NCBI GenBank assembly: GCA_944376655.1
Contig: CALWDJ010000027.1
Span: 1 to 32,832 of the forward strand
DNA from: an uncultured Clostridia bacterium
GTDB lineage: Bacteria > Bacillota > Clostridia > Oscillospirales > Acutalibacteraceae
Direction of reading: 5' to 3'
Length of the DNA stretch: 32,832 bases
How positions within the stretch are numbered: position 1 is the first letter of the stretch; each line of letters starts with the position of its first letter. The notes beneath the pieces were generated by a model that worked only from the letters and a program-made list of their open reading frames with translations, searched no databases and had not been told where the DNA came from. The position numbers and the translations under genes were made by a program. Of this stretch, positions 7,659 through 16,517 are shown piece by piece.

Positions 7659-9602
7659 ATGAGTAATGACATAACCGCGCCTGTTACGGAAAGCTACGAC
7701 GAAAATTCCATACAGGTCCTTGAGGGACTGGAAGCCGTAAGAAAGCGTCCGGGAATGTATATCGGTTCAACGGGTGAGAGAGGTCTTCACCACCTTGTCT
7801 ATGAAATTGTGGATAACTCGATAGACGAGGCTCTCGCCGGATACTGCGACAAAATACTTGTCGAGATACTTGACGACGGTATTATAAGGGTTACCGACAA
7901 CGGAAGAGGAATACCGGTAGGAATACATCCGCAGAAGGGGATACCTACCGTAAGCGTTGTATTTACGATTCTGCACGCGGGCGGAAAATTCGGCGGAAGC
8001 GGATACAAGGTATCGGGAGGACTTCACGGAGTCGGCGCTTCGGTGGTAAACGCGCTGTCCGAGTGGCTTGAAGTCGAAATACACACCGGCGGCAAAAAGT
8101 ATGTACAGCGCTATGAAAAGGGAAATATTGTAAGCGACCTTAAAGTAATAGGCGAGACCGATAAAACCGGCACGCAGGTCACCTTCAAGCCCGACCCGAC
8201 CATTTTTACCGACACGACGAGATACGATTTTGATATTCTGCTCCAGAGACTTCGTGAGCAGGCTTTTCTGAATGCCGGAATAAGAATAGTTTTAAGGGAC
8301 GAGAGAAGCGACGCCGATATTCCCGGCAGAGAGGAAGATCTCCATTTTGAGGGCGGTATAAAATCCTATGTTGAATATCTGCTCGAGAAAAGCAAAAAGG
8401 ACAGGCTTAATTCCGAGGTTATCTATTTAAGCGGAACTTCGGGCGACTCGATGGCTGAAATCGCTATGCTGTGGAGCACGGGCTACGACACAAAGATAAT
8501 GTCGTTCGCCAACACCATTCACACGGTGGACGGCGGTACTCACGAAAGCTCGTTTAAGACAAGCCTTGCGAGGGTAGTAAACAAATACGCGAGAACCTTC
8601 AAATTTTTAAAGGACAGCGACGCCAACCTTAAAAGCGAGGATATAAACGAGGGTCTTGTGGCGGTTGTAAGCGTAAAGCTGACCGACGCGCAGTTTGAGT
8701 CCCAGACCAAGGCAAAGCTCGGCAATACCGCCATCGGCACGCTGGTAAACAACATAGTCGCCGAAAAGATGATGAACTATCTTGAGGATCACCCCGCCGA
8801 GGCTAAAATTATACTTGATAAGTCGATTGCCTCGTCAAACGCCCGTGAGGCGGCGCAGAAGGCGAGAGAGCTCCAGAGAAACAAGTCAGGCATAGGCGGA
8901 AAGACGAGAATGCCAGAAAAGCTGACCGACTGCATATCGGACGACCCGACCAAGACCGAAATTTTCATAGTCGAGGGAGATTCGGCAGGCGGTTCGGCGG
9001 TTGAGGGAAGAAACAGCACATATCAGGCGATACTTCCGCTCTGGGGTAAAATGCTCAACGTTGAAAAGGCAAGGGTTGACAAGGTCTTCAGCAATGAAAA
9101 GCTGACGCCTGTAATAGTGTCGTTAGGCACGGGAATAGCCGAAAACTTCGATATCACCAAACTGAGATACGACAAAATCGTTATCATGGCTGATGCCGAT
9201 GTCGACGGTTCGCACATCAGGACACTGCTTTTGACATTTTTCTTCCGCTATATGCCCGAGCTTATAGAAACAGGCCACGTGTATCTGGCACAGCCGCCGC
9301 TTTACAGGGTGTCAAAGGGCAAGAGATACTATGATGCGTTTACCGACGAGGAAAAGGACAAATATGTTGCCGAGTTCGGGGACAATTACAATGTCCAGAG
9401 ATACAAGGGTCTCGGTGAGATGGATCCCGAGCAGTTATGGGAAACCACGCTTGACCCCGAACACAGGACAATGCTGAGAGTTACAATGTCCGACGCGCAG
9501 CTTGCCGACGAGACCTTTACGATACTTATGGGCGAGGAAGTCGAGCCGAGAAGAAAGTTCATTGAGGAAAACGCAGTCTTCGCGACCGAGCTTGATATTT
9601 AA
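7659..9602 (+). CDS. gyrB: DNA gyrase subunit B
   Basis: 647 residues from ATG 7659 (MSNDITAPVTESYDENSIQVLEGLEAVRKRPGMY); AAAGGA at 7641-7646 serves it, and an upstream in-frame TTG at 7638 would precede that site. N-terminal GHKL ATPase with EIVDNSIDEALAGYC, VTDNGRGIPVG and GGLHGVGASVVNALS; transducer domain; C-terminal TOPRIM with IVEGDSAGGSA and DADVDGSHIRTLLLTF; tail with YKGLGEMDPEQLWETT. It powers negative supercoiling by GyrA2B2. gyrA follows after 12 nt on the same transcript. Length is normal. Confidence 0.98.
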   Translation: MSNDITAPVTESYDENSIQVLEGLEAVRKRPGMYIGSTGERGLHHLVYEIVDNSIDEALAGYCDKILVEILDDGIIRVTDNGRGIPVGIHPQKGIPTVSVVFTILHAGGKFGGSGYKVSGGLHGVGASVVNALSEWLEVEIHTGGKKYVQRYEKGNIVSDLKVIGETDKTGTQVTFKPDPTIFTDTTRYDFDILLQRLREQAFLNAGIRIVLRDERSDADIPGREEDLHFEGGIKSYVEYLLEKSKKDRLNSEVIYLSGTSGDSMAEIAMLWSTGYDTKIMSFANTIHTVDGGTHESSFKTSLARVVNKYARTFKFLKDSDANLKSEDINEGLVAVVSVKLTDAQFESQTKAKLGNTAIGTLVNNIVAEKMMNYLEDHPAEAKIILDKSIASSNAREAAQKARELQRNKSGIGGKTRMPEKLTDCISDDPTKTEIFIVEGDSAGGSAVEGRNSTYQAILPLWGKMLNVEKARVDKVFSNEKLTPVIVSLGTGIAENFDITKLRYDKIVIMADADVDGSHIRTLLLTFFFRYMPELIETGHVYLAQPPLYRVSKGKRYYDAFTDEEKDKYVAEFGDNYNVQRYKGLGEMDPEQLWETTLDPEHRTMLRVTMSDAQLADETFTILMGEEVEPRRKFIEENAVFATELDI

Positions 9603-9614
9603 GGAGTGTAATAA

Positions 9615-12227
9615 ATGGCTAAGCAGGAAAACGTTTACTGGCCGGAAAACGAACAAACCAATATTGTTCCGGTAGAAATCGTTGACGAAATAAAGAGCAG
9701 TATGCTCCAGTATTCGATGTCGGTGCTGGTGGGCAGAGCCATTCCGGACGTGAGGGACGGACTTAAACCGGTTCACAGAAGAATACTTTATACAATGTAT
9801 GAAAAGGGACTGACCCCCGACAAAGCGTACAGAAAGTGTGCCGATACCGTAGGTCAGGTTCTGGGTTCATATCACCCCCACGGTGACGCGAGCGTTTATG
9901 ACGCTATGGTGCGTATGGCGCAGGATTTTTCACTCCGCTATCCGCTTATAGACGGTCACGGAAACTTCGGTAATATCGACGGTTATCCGGCGGCGGCGTA
10001 CAGGTATACAGAGTCAAGAATGAACCGGCTTTCTATTCATATGCTTGACGATATAGAAAAGGAAACCGTAAATTTTGTTCCTAACTACGATAACCGCTTA
10101 AAGGAGCCGGAGGTGCTGCCGGTAAGATTTCCGCAGCTGCTTGTAAACGGCGCTTCGGGTATTGCGGTAGGTATGGCTACCGAGATACCGCCCCACAATT
10201 TAGGCGAGGTTATAGACGGTATGTGCTGTCTTATAGACAATCCCGACGCCGAGCTTCAGGAAATCTGCCAGTATATAAAGGGACCTGATTTTCCGACCGG
10301 CGGCACGATTATGGGAAGATCCGGAATAAGAGCGGCTTACGCTACGGGCAGGGGTAAAATTACACTCCGCGGTAAAACCGAGATTGAGGAGACAAAAGGC
10401 GGCAAGTACCGTATAATTATAACCGAAATTCCCTACAAGGTAAGAAAAAAGGATCTTGTAAAAAATATTTACGACCTTGCCGCCGATAAAAGAATAGAGG
10501 GTATAGACGATGTTGTGGACTATTCTTCAAAGCGTGACGGCGGAATAAGGATAGTTGTTGACCTTAAAAAGGACGCGAATCCGCAGGTCGTGCTTAATAA
10601 GCTGTACAGGTACACCGCTTTGCAGACCACATTCGGCGCGATACTGCTTGCTATTGTGGACGGCAAGCCGCAGGTGCTTACCTTAAAGGAAATGCTCCAG
10701 AACAGCATTGACTTCCAGTGCGATATCGTCCGCCGCCGCACCGAGTATGAAAAGCGCAAAGCTGAGGAGCGCGCCCACGTTCTTGAAGGTCTTAAAATCG
10801 CGCTCGACTTTATCGACGAGGTTATAAGCATTATACGTTCAAGCAAGACAATACCCGAAAGTAAAGAGGCGCTGTCCGAGCGCTTCGGGCTTGACGATAT
10901 ACAGACAACGGCTATTGTTCAGATGCAGCTCGGAAGACTGTCAGGTCTTGAAAAGCAGAAAATTCTCGATGAGTTAAAAGAAAAACTCGATTTTATAAAA
11001 GAATGTGAGGAAATTCTCGCAAGTCATTCAAGAATACTTGATATAATTAAAACAGAGGCGCTTAATTTAAGGGATAAATTTTCCGACGACCGCCGTACTG
11101 AAATTACCGATGTTGCAGGCGACGTTGATATTGAGGACCTTATACCCGAGGAGCAGTGCGTGCTTACAAAGACCGAAAACGGCTTTATCAAGCGTCTTCC
11201 GGCGGATACCTACAACGTACAGCACAGGGGCGGCAGGGGTATTACCGGTATGACCACAAGGGAAGATGATACGGTTGAGAATATGTTTGTATGCTCCACT
11301 CACGATTATATAATGCTTTTCTCCAACCTCGGCAGAATGTACCGAATTAAGGCTTACGAGATTCCCGAGGGCAGCCGTACCTCAAAGGGTATGAATATTA
11401 TAAATATTCTCCCGCTTATGCCGGACGAGAAAATCAACATTATTCTTCCCGCTTCCGAGCTTGACGAGGATAAGTTCATCACGATGGTAACAAAGAACGG
11501 CACTATCAAGCGCACCAAGCTGTCCGAGTTCAGAAATACGAGAAAGAGCGGAATTATCGCTATTTCAATCGATGAGGACGATGAGCTGACCTTTGTTAAG
11601 CTGACCGGCGGAAACGATAACCTGATGATCGCAACCAAAAAGGGTATGGCGATACAGTTCAAGGAAACCGACGTCCGCGCGATGGGCAGGTCCGCAAGGG
11701 GCGTAAAGGCTATTACAATGCGCGAGGGCGACAGCGTTGTGGCGATGGAAGTAACAGACGAAAACGCGAGAATCCTTACCATAACCGAGACCGGCTACGG
11801 CAGAATCAGCCCGATAAGCGATTACAGGCTCCAGTCGAGAGGCGGAAAGGGTCTTACCAACTACCGCGTTGATAAGTACGGCGATGTTGCGGCGGTGCTT
11901 GAAATCGAGGAGAACGACGATATTATTATGATAGCGTCGGACGGAATTTTAATCAGAATTTACAGCGGCGATATTTCCACCTTTGCCCGTCCCGCCAAGG
12001 GAGTGCGCGTAATGCGTGTAGGCGAGGGCGAAAAGGTGCTTTCGGTAGCCGTTACCGAGCACAGCGACGAGGAACCGACCTCTATGCCCGACGCGCCCGA
12101 TGAGGACGCCGGAGCTTCTGAAACGGATTTTGAGGAGAGCGGAGAAAATACAGCAAATGCCGAAAATACGGAAATTTCTGAGAAAACCGGTGCGGAAAAA
12201 GGCAATACAGAAACTTCCGAAAATTAA
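9615..12227 (+). CDS. gyrA: DNA gyrase subunit A
   Basis: 870 residues from ATG 9615, with GGAG right after the gyrB stop. The winged-helix/tower domain has the catalytic tyrosine Y131 (AAAYRYTESRM). The C-terminal beta-pinwheel has repeated blades and a GyrA-box-like LQSRGGKGL, supporting gyrase rather than topoisomerase IV. The tail from about residue 820 is acidic and Glu/Ser-rich. In the quinolone-binding helix the sequence is HPHGDASVYD, so the position equivalent to E. coli Ser83 is Ala92 and the Asp87 equivalent is D96. The enzyme introduces negative supercoils ahead of and behind the replication fork. Confidence 0.98.
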   Translation: MAKQENVYWPENEQTNIVPVEIVDEIKSSMLQYSMSVLVGRAIPDVRDGLKPVHRRILYTMYEKGLTPDKAYRKCADTVGQVLGSYHPHGDASVYDAMVRMAQDFSLRYPLIDGHGNFGNIDGYPAAAYRYTESRMNRLSIHMLDDIEKETVNFVPNYDNRLKEPEVLPVRFPQLLVNGASGIAVGMATEIPPHNLGEVIDGMCCLIDNPDAELQEICQYIKGPDFPTGGTIMGRSGIRAAYATGRGKITLRGKTEIEETKGGKYRIIITEIPYKVRKKDLVKNIYDLAADKRIEGIDDVVDYSSKRDGGIRIVVDLKKDANPQVVLNKLYRYTALQTTFGAILLAIVDGKPQVLTLKEMLQNSIDFQCDIVRRRTEYEKRKAEERAHVLEGLKIALDFIDEVISIIRSSKTIPESKEALSERFGLDDIQTTAIVQMQLGRLSGLEKQKILDELKEKLDFIKECEEILASHSRILDIIKTEALNLRDKFSDDRRTEITDVAGDVDIEDLIPEEQCVLTKTENGFIKRLPADTYNVQHRGGRGITGMTTREDDTVENMFVCSTHDYIMLFSNLGRMYRIKAYEIPEGSRTSKGMNIINILPLMPDEKINIILPASELDEDKFITMVTKNGTIKRTKLSEFRNTRKSGIIAISIDEDDELTFVKLTGGNDNLMIATKKGMAIQFKETDVRAMGRSARGVKAITMREGDSVVAMEVTDENARILTITETGYGRISPISDYRLQSRGGKGLTNYRVDKYGDVAAVLEIEENDDIIMIASDGILIRIYSGDISTFARPAKGVRVMRVGEGEKVLSVAVTEHSDEEPTSMPDAPDEDAGASETDFEESGENTANAENTEISEKTGAEKGNTETSEN

Positions 12228-12238
12228 GAGGTTAAAAT

Positions 12239-13597
12239 ATGGACGCTCAATTTAACAATCCGAACAACGGGTCTGAAAATAATCCGAATAATGATAATCC
12301 GCAGGCGGAAAACGGGGTTTTGAATAAAGAACAGACTTCGCCTGCCGGCAATGGGACTTCTGAACAGCAGCAGGCCGGACAGGGAGCTTATTCGCAAACG
12401 CAGACTTCATTCGCGGGCGATACAGCTTATAATAACGGTCAGACTGCGTTTGCGGCACAGGAAAATCAGAATAATCCGCAGACCCCATTCGCGGGAAACT
12501 CAACTTATAATAATGTTCAGACTTCGTTCGCGGCTCAGGAAAATCAAAATAATCCGCAGACCCCATTCGCGGGAAACTCAACTTATAATAATGTTCAGTC
12601 TTCGTTCGCGGCTCAAAAATATGTGAGCTATTTGCCGTATGGGTTTACGCCCAAAACCTTTGAGGAAAAAAAGGGCATAAGAAAAGCCGCGCTTATCACG
12701 GGGCTTTCGGTGCTTATTCTTATGGGAGTATCGTTTTTCTGGGCAACGGCGTATTTCTTTGTTATGGGCAGGCTCGGAATTGATTACAACAGGGCGCTTG
12801 AAATTGTATCCGATCCGGCGGTAATGCAGGTTGTGCAGATAATAATATCTACGCTGATGTTCTCGGTGCCGTTTATAATAGTTTTCAAGGCGAACCGGAT
12901 AAGCATAAGCGAAACCGTACCGCTCGGTAAGCCGAAAAAGGGCAACCGGCTCGCGATGTTCTTTATAGGCTTATCGCTCTGCGCTTTTGCGAATATCGCC
13001 AATTCTTACGCCGGATATTTTTTCAGCAGTTTCGGCATAAACTATAATGTTGATTACGGAGAAAATCCAAGCGGAATTTTCGGTTTTCTGCTTTCTTTCC
13101 TTGCTACGGCGGTGGTTCCGGCGTTTATGGAGGAATTCGCCTGCCGCGGTCTTATAATGGGAATACTCCGCAAATACGGCGACGGCTTCGCCGTACTTAT
13201 GACGGCGGCTGTTTTCGGACTGATGCACGGCAATTTTGACCAGATGCCGTTCGCGTTTATGGTAGGTCTCGCGCTCGGCTATATAGTGGTGCAGACCAAC
13301 TCGCTCTGGATAGCGGTAGCGGTGCACGCGGCGAATAATTTTGTTTCGGTGGCGTTCACCTATCTGCTTTCTCCGCTGAGCGCCGATATACAGAATCTTA
13401 TTTATTCGCTCTATCTTATGGCGGCGCTCGGAATAGGAATCGCGGCTGCGGCGGTTTCGGGAAAGAAAATTCTGAGCTTTTCACCGGAAACAACCGAAAG
13501 CAGTTTTTCAAAAAAATGCAGGTGGTTCATTTCTTCTCCGGTAATAATAATATTTGCGGTGGTGTGCGTGCTTCAGTCACTGCTGTACTTCTCATAA
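12239..13597 (+). CDS. CPBP-family (CAAX/Abi) intramembrane metalloprotease with Asn/Gln-rich N-terminus
   Basis: 452 residues, ATG 12239 with AAGAGG upstream. The first ~130 residues are low-complexity, Asn/Gln-rich and contain perfect to near-perfect 26-residue repeats. From about residue 145 several transmembrane helices follow. The catalytic motifs of the CPBP/Abi family are complete: EEFACR (about 297-302), FGLMHG (about 326-331) and HAANN (about 362-366). The family includes CAAX-type prenyl endopeptidases and bacteriocin-immunity proteases; the substrate here is unknown. It starts 11 nt after gyrA with no terminator, so it may be co-transcribed with gyrase. Confidence 0.88.
   Translation: MDAQFNNPNNGSENNPNNDNPQAENGVLNKEQTSPAGNGTSEQQQAGQGAYSQTQTSFAGDTAYNNGQTAFAAQENQNNPQTPFAGNSTYNNVQTSFAAQENQNNPQTPFAGNSTYNNVQSSFAAQKYVSYLPYGFTPKTFEEKKGIRKAALITGLSVLILMGVSFFWATAYFFVMGRLGIDYNRALEIVSDPAVMQVVQIIISTLMFSVPFIIVFKANRISISETVPLGKPKKGNRLAMFFIGLSLCAFANIANSYAGYFFSSFGINYNVDYGENPSGIFGFLLSFLATAVVPAFMEEFACRGLIMGILRKYGDGFAVLMTAAVFGLMHGNFDQMPFAFMVGLALGYIVVQTNSLWIAVAVHAANNFVSVAFTYLLSPLSADIQNLIYSLYLMAALGIGIAAAAVSGKKILSFSPETTESSFSKKCRWFISSPVIIIFAVVCVLQSLLYFS
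12458..12613 (+). repeat. 78-bp tandem repeat inside the CPBP protease gene
   Basis: Two nearly identical 78-bp units (12458-12535 and 12536-12613) encode the 26-residue unit beginning QENQNNPQTPFAG and ending SFAA. They differ at a few bases only. A degenerate earlier unit (about 12400-12457, QTSFAGDTAYNNGQTAFAA) shows that the array has an older history. The period is a multiple of three, so copy-number change keeps the frame. Confidence 0.9.
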
Positions 13598-13613
13598 CGA
13601 AAGGGGTAAAATT

Positions 13614-14279
13614 ATGTTTTTCGGCGAAATCTACGAGGAACTTATCGAAAGCGGCGCAAATCCGCAGATACTTGACGCGATTTTTTCAATGATGAAGATA
13701 TATACCGCGGTATTCGGCATAATAGGTCTGGCGCTTTATATACTTCGCGCGGCAGGCGTTTTCAAAATGGCGCGCGCGTCGGGCATAACAAGACCGTGGC
13801 TCGCGTTTATTCCGGTTGTCAATTCCTATACCTTCGGCAGGATTGCCGAGAAGTACACGAAAAAGGACGGCAGGAAAACCGGCGGTTTCGCCGCCGCGCT
13901 CGTTTCGCTTAACATAGCGGAGCTTGTAACGGGCGGACTGCTCGCGTATTTTTCGCTTGAGGCGGTATCCGAAATACTTGAAAACGCCTTCGGGGCATAT
14001 GAAATGTCGGCGGAAATGACTATTGATATGTTCTCGTCGCTTGTTCCGGTGATACTGCTTTATATAATCGTTATGGCGGTATCAGTCGCGTATCTTGCGG
14101 TCTTCTATGTGGCGCAGTGGAGAATTTTCGCGATTTTCGATTACAGGAACGCCACCCTCTTTACGGTGCTTTCGGTGTTTTTCAGCTTTTTAAGCCCGAT
14201 TTTCCTCTTTATTTTAAGAAACAGACAGCCTGTTTTCGACCCTTGGGAAAATATCAGGTTTATGAATCAGAAATTATAA
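13614..14279 (+). CDS. Multi-pass membrane protein, unknown function
   Basis: 221 residues from ATG 13614 (MFFGEIYEELIESG), with AAAGGGG 8 nt before it; a longer start inside the previous gene is rejected. About four to five hydrophobic helices can be seen: FGIIGLALYILRAAGVF, GFAAALVSLNIAELVTGGLLAYF, SLVPVILLYIIVMAVSVAYLAVFYV and FTVLSVFFSFLSPIFLFIL. The segment MARASGITRPWLAFIPVVNSYTFGRIAEKY, followed by a Lys-rich loop, is a pattern common in uncharacterised Firmicutes membrane proteins. It follows the CPBP protease by 16 nt, suggesting one operon, and ends at a strong terminator. Confidence 0.85.
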   Translation: MFFGEIYEELIESGANPQILDAIFSMMKIYTAVFGIIGLALYILRAAGVFKMARASGITRPWLAFIPVVNSYTFGRIAEKYTKKDGRKTGGFAAALVSLNIAELVTGGLLAYFSLEAVSEILENAFGAYEMSAEMTIDMFSSLVPVILLYIIVMAVSVAYLAVFYVAQWRIFAIFDYRNATLFTVLSVFFSFLSPIFLFILRNRQPVFDPWENIRFMNQKL

Positions 14280-14283
14280 ATTG

Positions 14284-14312
14284 AAGCGGTCTTCTGGACC
14301 GCTTTGTTTTTA
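14284..14312 (+). terminator. Rho-independent terminator
   Basis: Perfect 8-bp stem AAGCGGTC (14284-14291)/GACCGCTT (14297-14304) with loop TTCTG and a T-rich tail TGTTTTTAT. It closes the gyrA/CPBP/membrane-protein transcript. Confidence 0.85.
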
Positions 14313-14336
14313 TAAAAAATTATTCGGAGAAGCGAT

Positions 14337-14777
14337 ATGAACAGCAGATTTATGAAAGAGGCGCTGGCGCTCGCCGTTAAGGCAGGCGAAAGGGGCGAGG
14401 TTCCGGTAGGCGCGGTAATAGTAAAGGACGGCGGAATAATCGCCCGCGGCTTTAACCGCAGGGAGGAAAAGCAGAACGCGCTCTCCCACGCCGAGATTGA
14501 GGCGATAAATGCCGCCTGTAAGGTTCTTGAAAGCTGGCGGCTTGACGGGTGCGAGATGTATGTCACGCTGGAGCCCTGCCCGATGTGCGCCGGCGCGATT
14601 ATAAACGCGAGGATAAAAACTCTGGTCTTCGGCGCGTATGACCCGAAAGCCGGAAGCATTGACAGCGTTGTCAACCTGTGCGATCTTCCGTATAACCACA
14701 AGCCGGAAATTTACGGCGGCATTATGGAGGACGAGTGTCTTCATATAATGCGGGATTTCTTTAAAAATCTGCGGTAA
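14337..14777 (+). CDS. tadA: tRNA-specific adenosine-34 deaminase
   Basis: 146 residues, ATG 14337 with GGAGA upstream. It converts A34 to inosine in the wobble position of tRNA-Arg(ACG). The zinc-dependent deaminase motif is complete: H51-A-E53 (HAEIEAI) and P80-C81-P-M-C84 (PCPMCAGAI), with E53 as proton shuttle. RRFFNRREEKQN-type surface features are replaced here by GFNRREEKQNALSHAE, still matching TadA. Length is typical. It stands alone between a terminator and the convergent flippase gene. The ~100 bp after it (14778-14880) have only weak imperfect hairpins. Confidence 0.93.
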   Translation: MNSRFMKEALALAVKAGERGEVPVGAVIVKDGGIIARGFNRREEKQNALSHAEIEAINAACKVLESWRLDGCEMYVTLEPCPMCAGAIINARIKTLVFGAYDPKAGSIDSVVNLCDLPYNHKPEIYGGIMEDECLHIMRDFFKNLR

Positions 14778-14880
14778 AACGGCGCCGAAAACCGCCCTTT
14801 TTCAGCCTTTAAGAATTTCCTTTTTAAGAAAGGGGGTTGACGGCAGTTTTTCTGAAGCTGTCAGAAGCAGGCGTTTTTTA

Positions 14881-16404
14881 TCACTTTTTTATCAGGTTTC
14901 TTATGTCGTCCGGCTTTACAGTACCGAATAAAAAGATAAGCAGGGTATAAAGTCCGGCGGAAAGCGCGCAGTGAATAATGACGTAAAAAAGCCCGGGAAG
15001 CGAAAACAGCCGCAGCAGCGTGTCTGACAAAAAGGAAACGCAGAACGCCGATACAAGCGGCAGGATTATCTCGTTTAAAATGTAAATTCTCGCGCGGCTT
15101 ACCTTTATAAGCCTGCCAACGTTGAGCGCGCAGGTGAGAAAATTCGAGAAATACATTATCCAGATAAAGCCGCGGAGTCCGAAAAACGGCAGGAGCGCAA
15201 TAATAAGTATTATCCGTATGCCGGAATCGCTTACGGCGGTGCGGAAGGAAAAAGCCTGCTGGTCGAGACCCTTTAAAATGCCGTCGGATACGCTGTCAAG
15301 ATACATCAGCGGCACTATCGGGGCGAGTGCGCGGAGCAGTCCGCCGACATCTTCGCTTTTGTAAATTAGAAGCCCGATTTCCCTGCCGCCCGTGAAGAAA
15401 ATTGCCGCGAAAATAAAGGACATTACCGCCGTTAATTTCAGTATGTTGCGTGTGGCGGCGCTGACCAGCGCGGCTCTGCCCCGTGCCGACGCCTCGGACA
15501 TTTCGGGTATCAAAAGAGTTGAGATCGAACCGAGCAGCGCCGACGGGAAAAACAGTACCGGCAGCGCCATTCCTTTTATCATTCCGAACTGCGAAAGGGA
15601 ATTATCTCCCGAAAACGGGTATTTCGCGAGATTTCTCGGCACTAAAATGTTTTCGGCGGTGCGCAGCGCCGTATTGAGGTAACGCCCCGAGGTGATAGGC
15701 ACCGAAATATGTAAAATCCGCCGTACAATGCCGAAGGGCGGACGTGCTCTGCCTGAAAGTCCGGTCAGCTTTCTGCGGTCGGGCAGCCAGATGAAAAACA
15801 GCATAAGGAATGAGAAAATTTCCGCGGACACGTCCCCGAAAACCACCGCCGCGCAGCTTGCGGCAAGCCCTTTTGAGGAAAATTTGCTTACAAGCGTAAC
15901 CACAAGCAGTATCCTTACCGCCTGCTCAAAAATCTGGGACAGGGCGTTGGGCGTGATTCTGCGGCGCGCGATGAAATATCCGCGAAGACATGAGGTCATT
16001 CCCATAAACGGCAGGGAGAGCGGCAGAATTTTAATCGGAATAACAGCCCGCGCGTCGCCCAAAAACTTAAGGGCGATGATGTCGGCGCCGAAAAACAGCA
16101 CCGCCGCGGAAGCCGCCGCCATAATAAGGGTCAGCTGTATACAGCGGCGCAGTATTTTAAGCGTGCCCTTTTTGGTACCGAGCGCCAGCTCCTCCGCGGC
16201 AAGACGGGTTACGGCGGTGCATATTCCCGACGAAGCAAAGGTGGACGCCAGCATATATACGCTGAAAATCAGCTGATAAAGCCCTATTCCCTCGGAGCCT
16301 ATGCGCGCGGCGAGCCAGACCTTGAAAATTATTCCGGCAAACCTTAAAACAAGCGAGGAAACGGTAAGTATAAGCGCGTTTTTTATAAAAAGTGTCTTTC
16401 TCAA
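14881..16404 (-). CDS. Polysaccharide/lipid flippase, MATE-like (SpoVB/MurJ type)
   Basis: 507 residues if started at TTG 16404, preceded by GGGGAG with 9-nt spacing. An upstream ATG at 16443 (adding 13 residues) encodes that ribosome site and is less likely. The protein has about 12-14 hydrophobic helices across its length and the N-terminal signature TVSSLVLRFAGIIFKVWLAARIGSEGIGLYQL of SpoVB-type members of the oligosaccharidyl-lipid flippase family. Such proteins move lipid-linked sugars or lipid II across the membrane; SpoVB is needed for spore cortex. Whether this copy serves the cortex or another polymer cannot be decided from sequence. It is divergent from rarA. Confidence 0.85.
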   Translation of the reverse strand: MRKTLFIKNALILTVSSLVLRFAGIIFKVWLAARIGSEGIGLYQLIFSVYMLASTFASSGICTAVTRLAAEELALGTKKGTLKILRRCIQLTLIMAAASAAVLFFGADIIALKFLGDARAVIPIKILPLSLPFMGMTSCLRGYFIARRRITPNALSQIFEQAVRILLVVTLVSKFSSKGLAASCAAVVFGDVSAEIFSFLMLFFIWLPDRRKLTGLSGRARPPFGIVRRILHISVPITSGRYLNTALRTAENILVPRNLAKYPFSGDNSLSQFGMIKGMALPVLFFPSALLGSISTLLIPEMSEASARGRAALVSAATRNILKLTAVMSFIFAAIFFTGGREIGLLIYKSEDVGGLLRALAPIVPLMYLDSVSDGILKGLDQQAFSFRTAVSDSGIRIILIIALLPFFGLRGFIWIMYFSNFLTCALNVGRLIKVSRARIYILNEIILPLVSAFCVSFLSDTLLRLFSLPGLFYVIIHCALSAGLYTLLIFLFGTVKPDDIRNLIKK

Positions 16405-16456
16405 TTTCAACAACTCCCCACAGTAATTATTATGTCGCGGCATACCGCTTAATGAG

Positions 16457-16485
16457 TTGAAAAAAACGGGAAAAGATAATATAAT
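16457..16485 (+). promoter_or_regulatory. rarA promoter (sigma-A type)
   Basis: TTGAAA (16457-16462), 17-bp spacer, perfect TATAAT (16480-16485). It lies 32 bp before the rarA start and on the opposite strand from the flippase gene. Confidence 0.85.
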
Positions 16486-16517
16486 AAACTAAAGATAATG
16501 TGTACGGCGGTGTTTTT

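Noticed and set aside
7808-7816. Perfect DnaA box on the minus strand in gyrB as a regulatory site
   Set aside because: It encodes the strongly conserved VDNS ATPase motif and is single, so chance from codon constraint explains it.
9615-12227. gyrA as ParC (topoisomerase IV)
   Set aside because: Location right after gyrB near oriC and the GyrA-box-like QSRGGKG in the C-terminal domain favour gyrase.
12458-12613. Regular repeats that might suggest a CRISPR array
   Set aside because: The two units are directly adjacent, in frame and coding; there are no unique spacers and no cas genes in the window.
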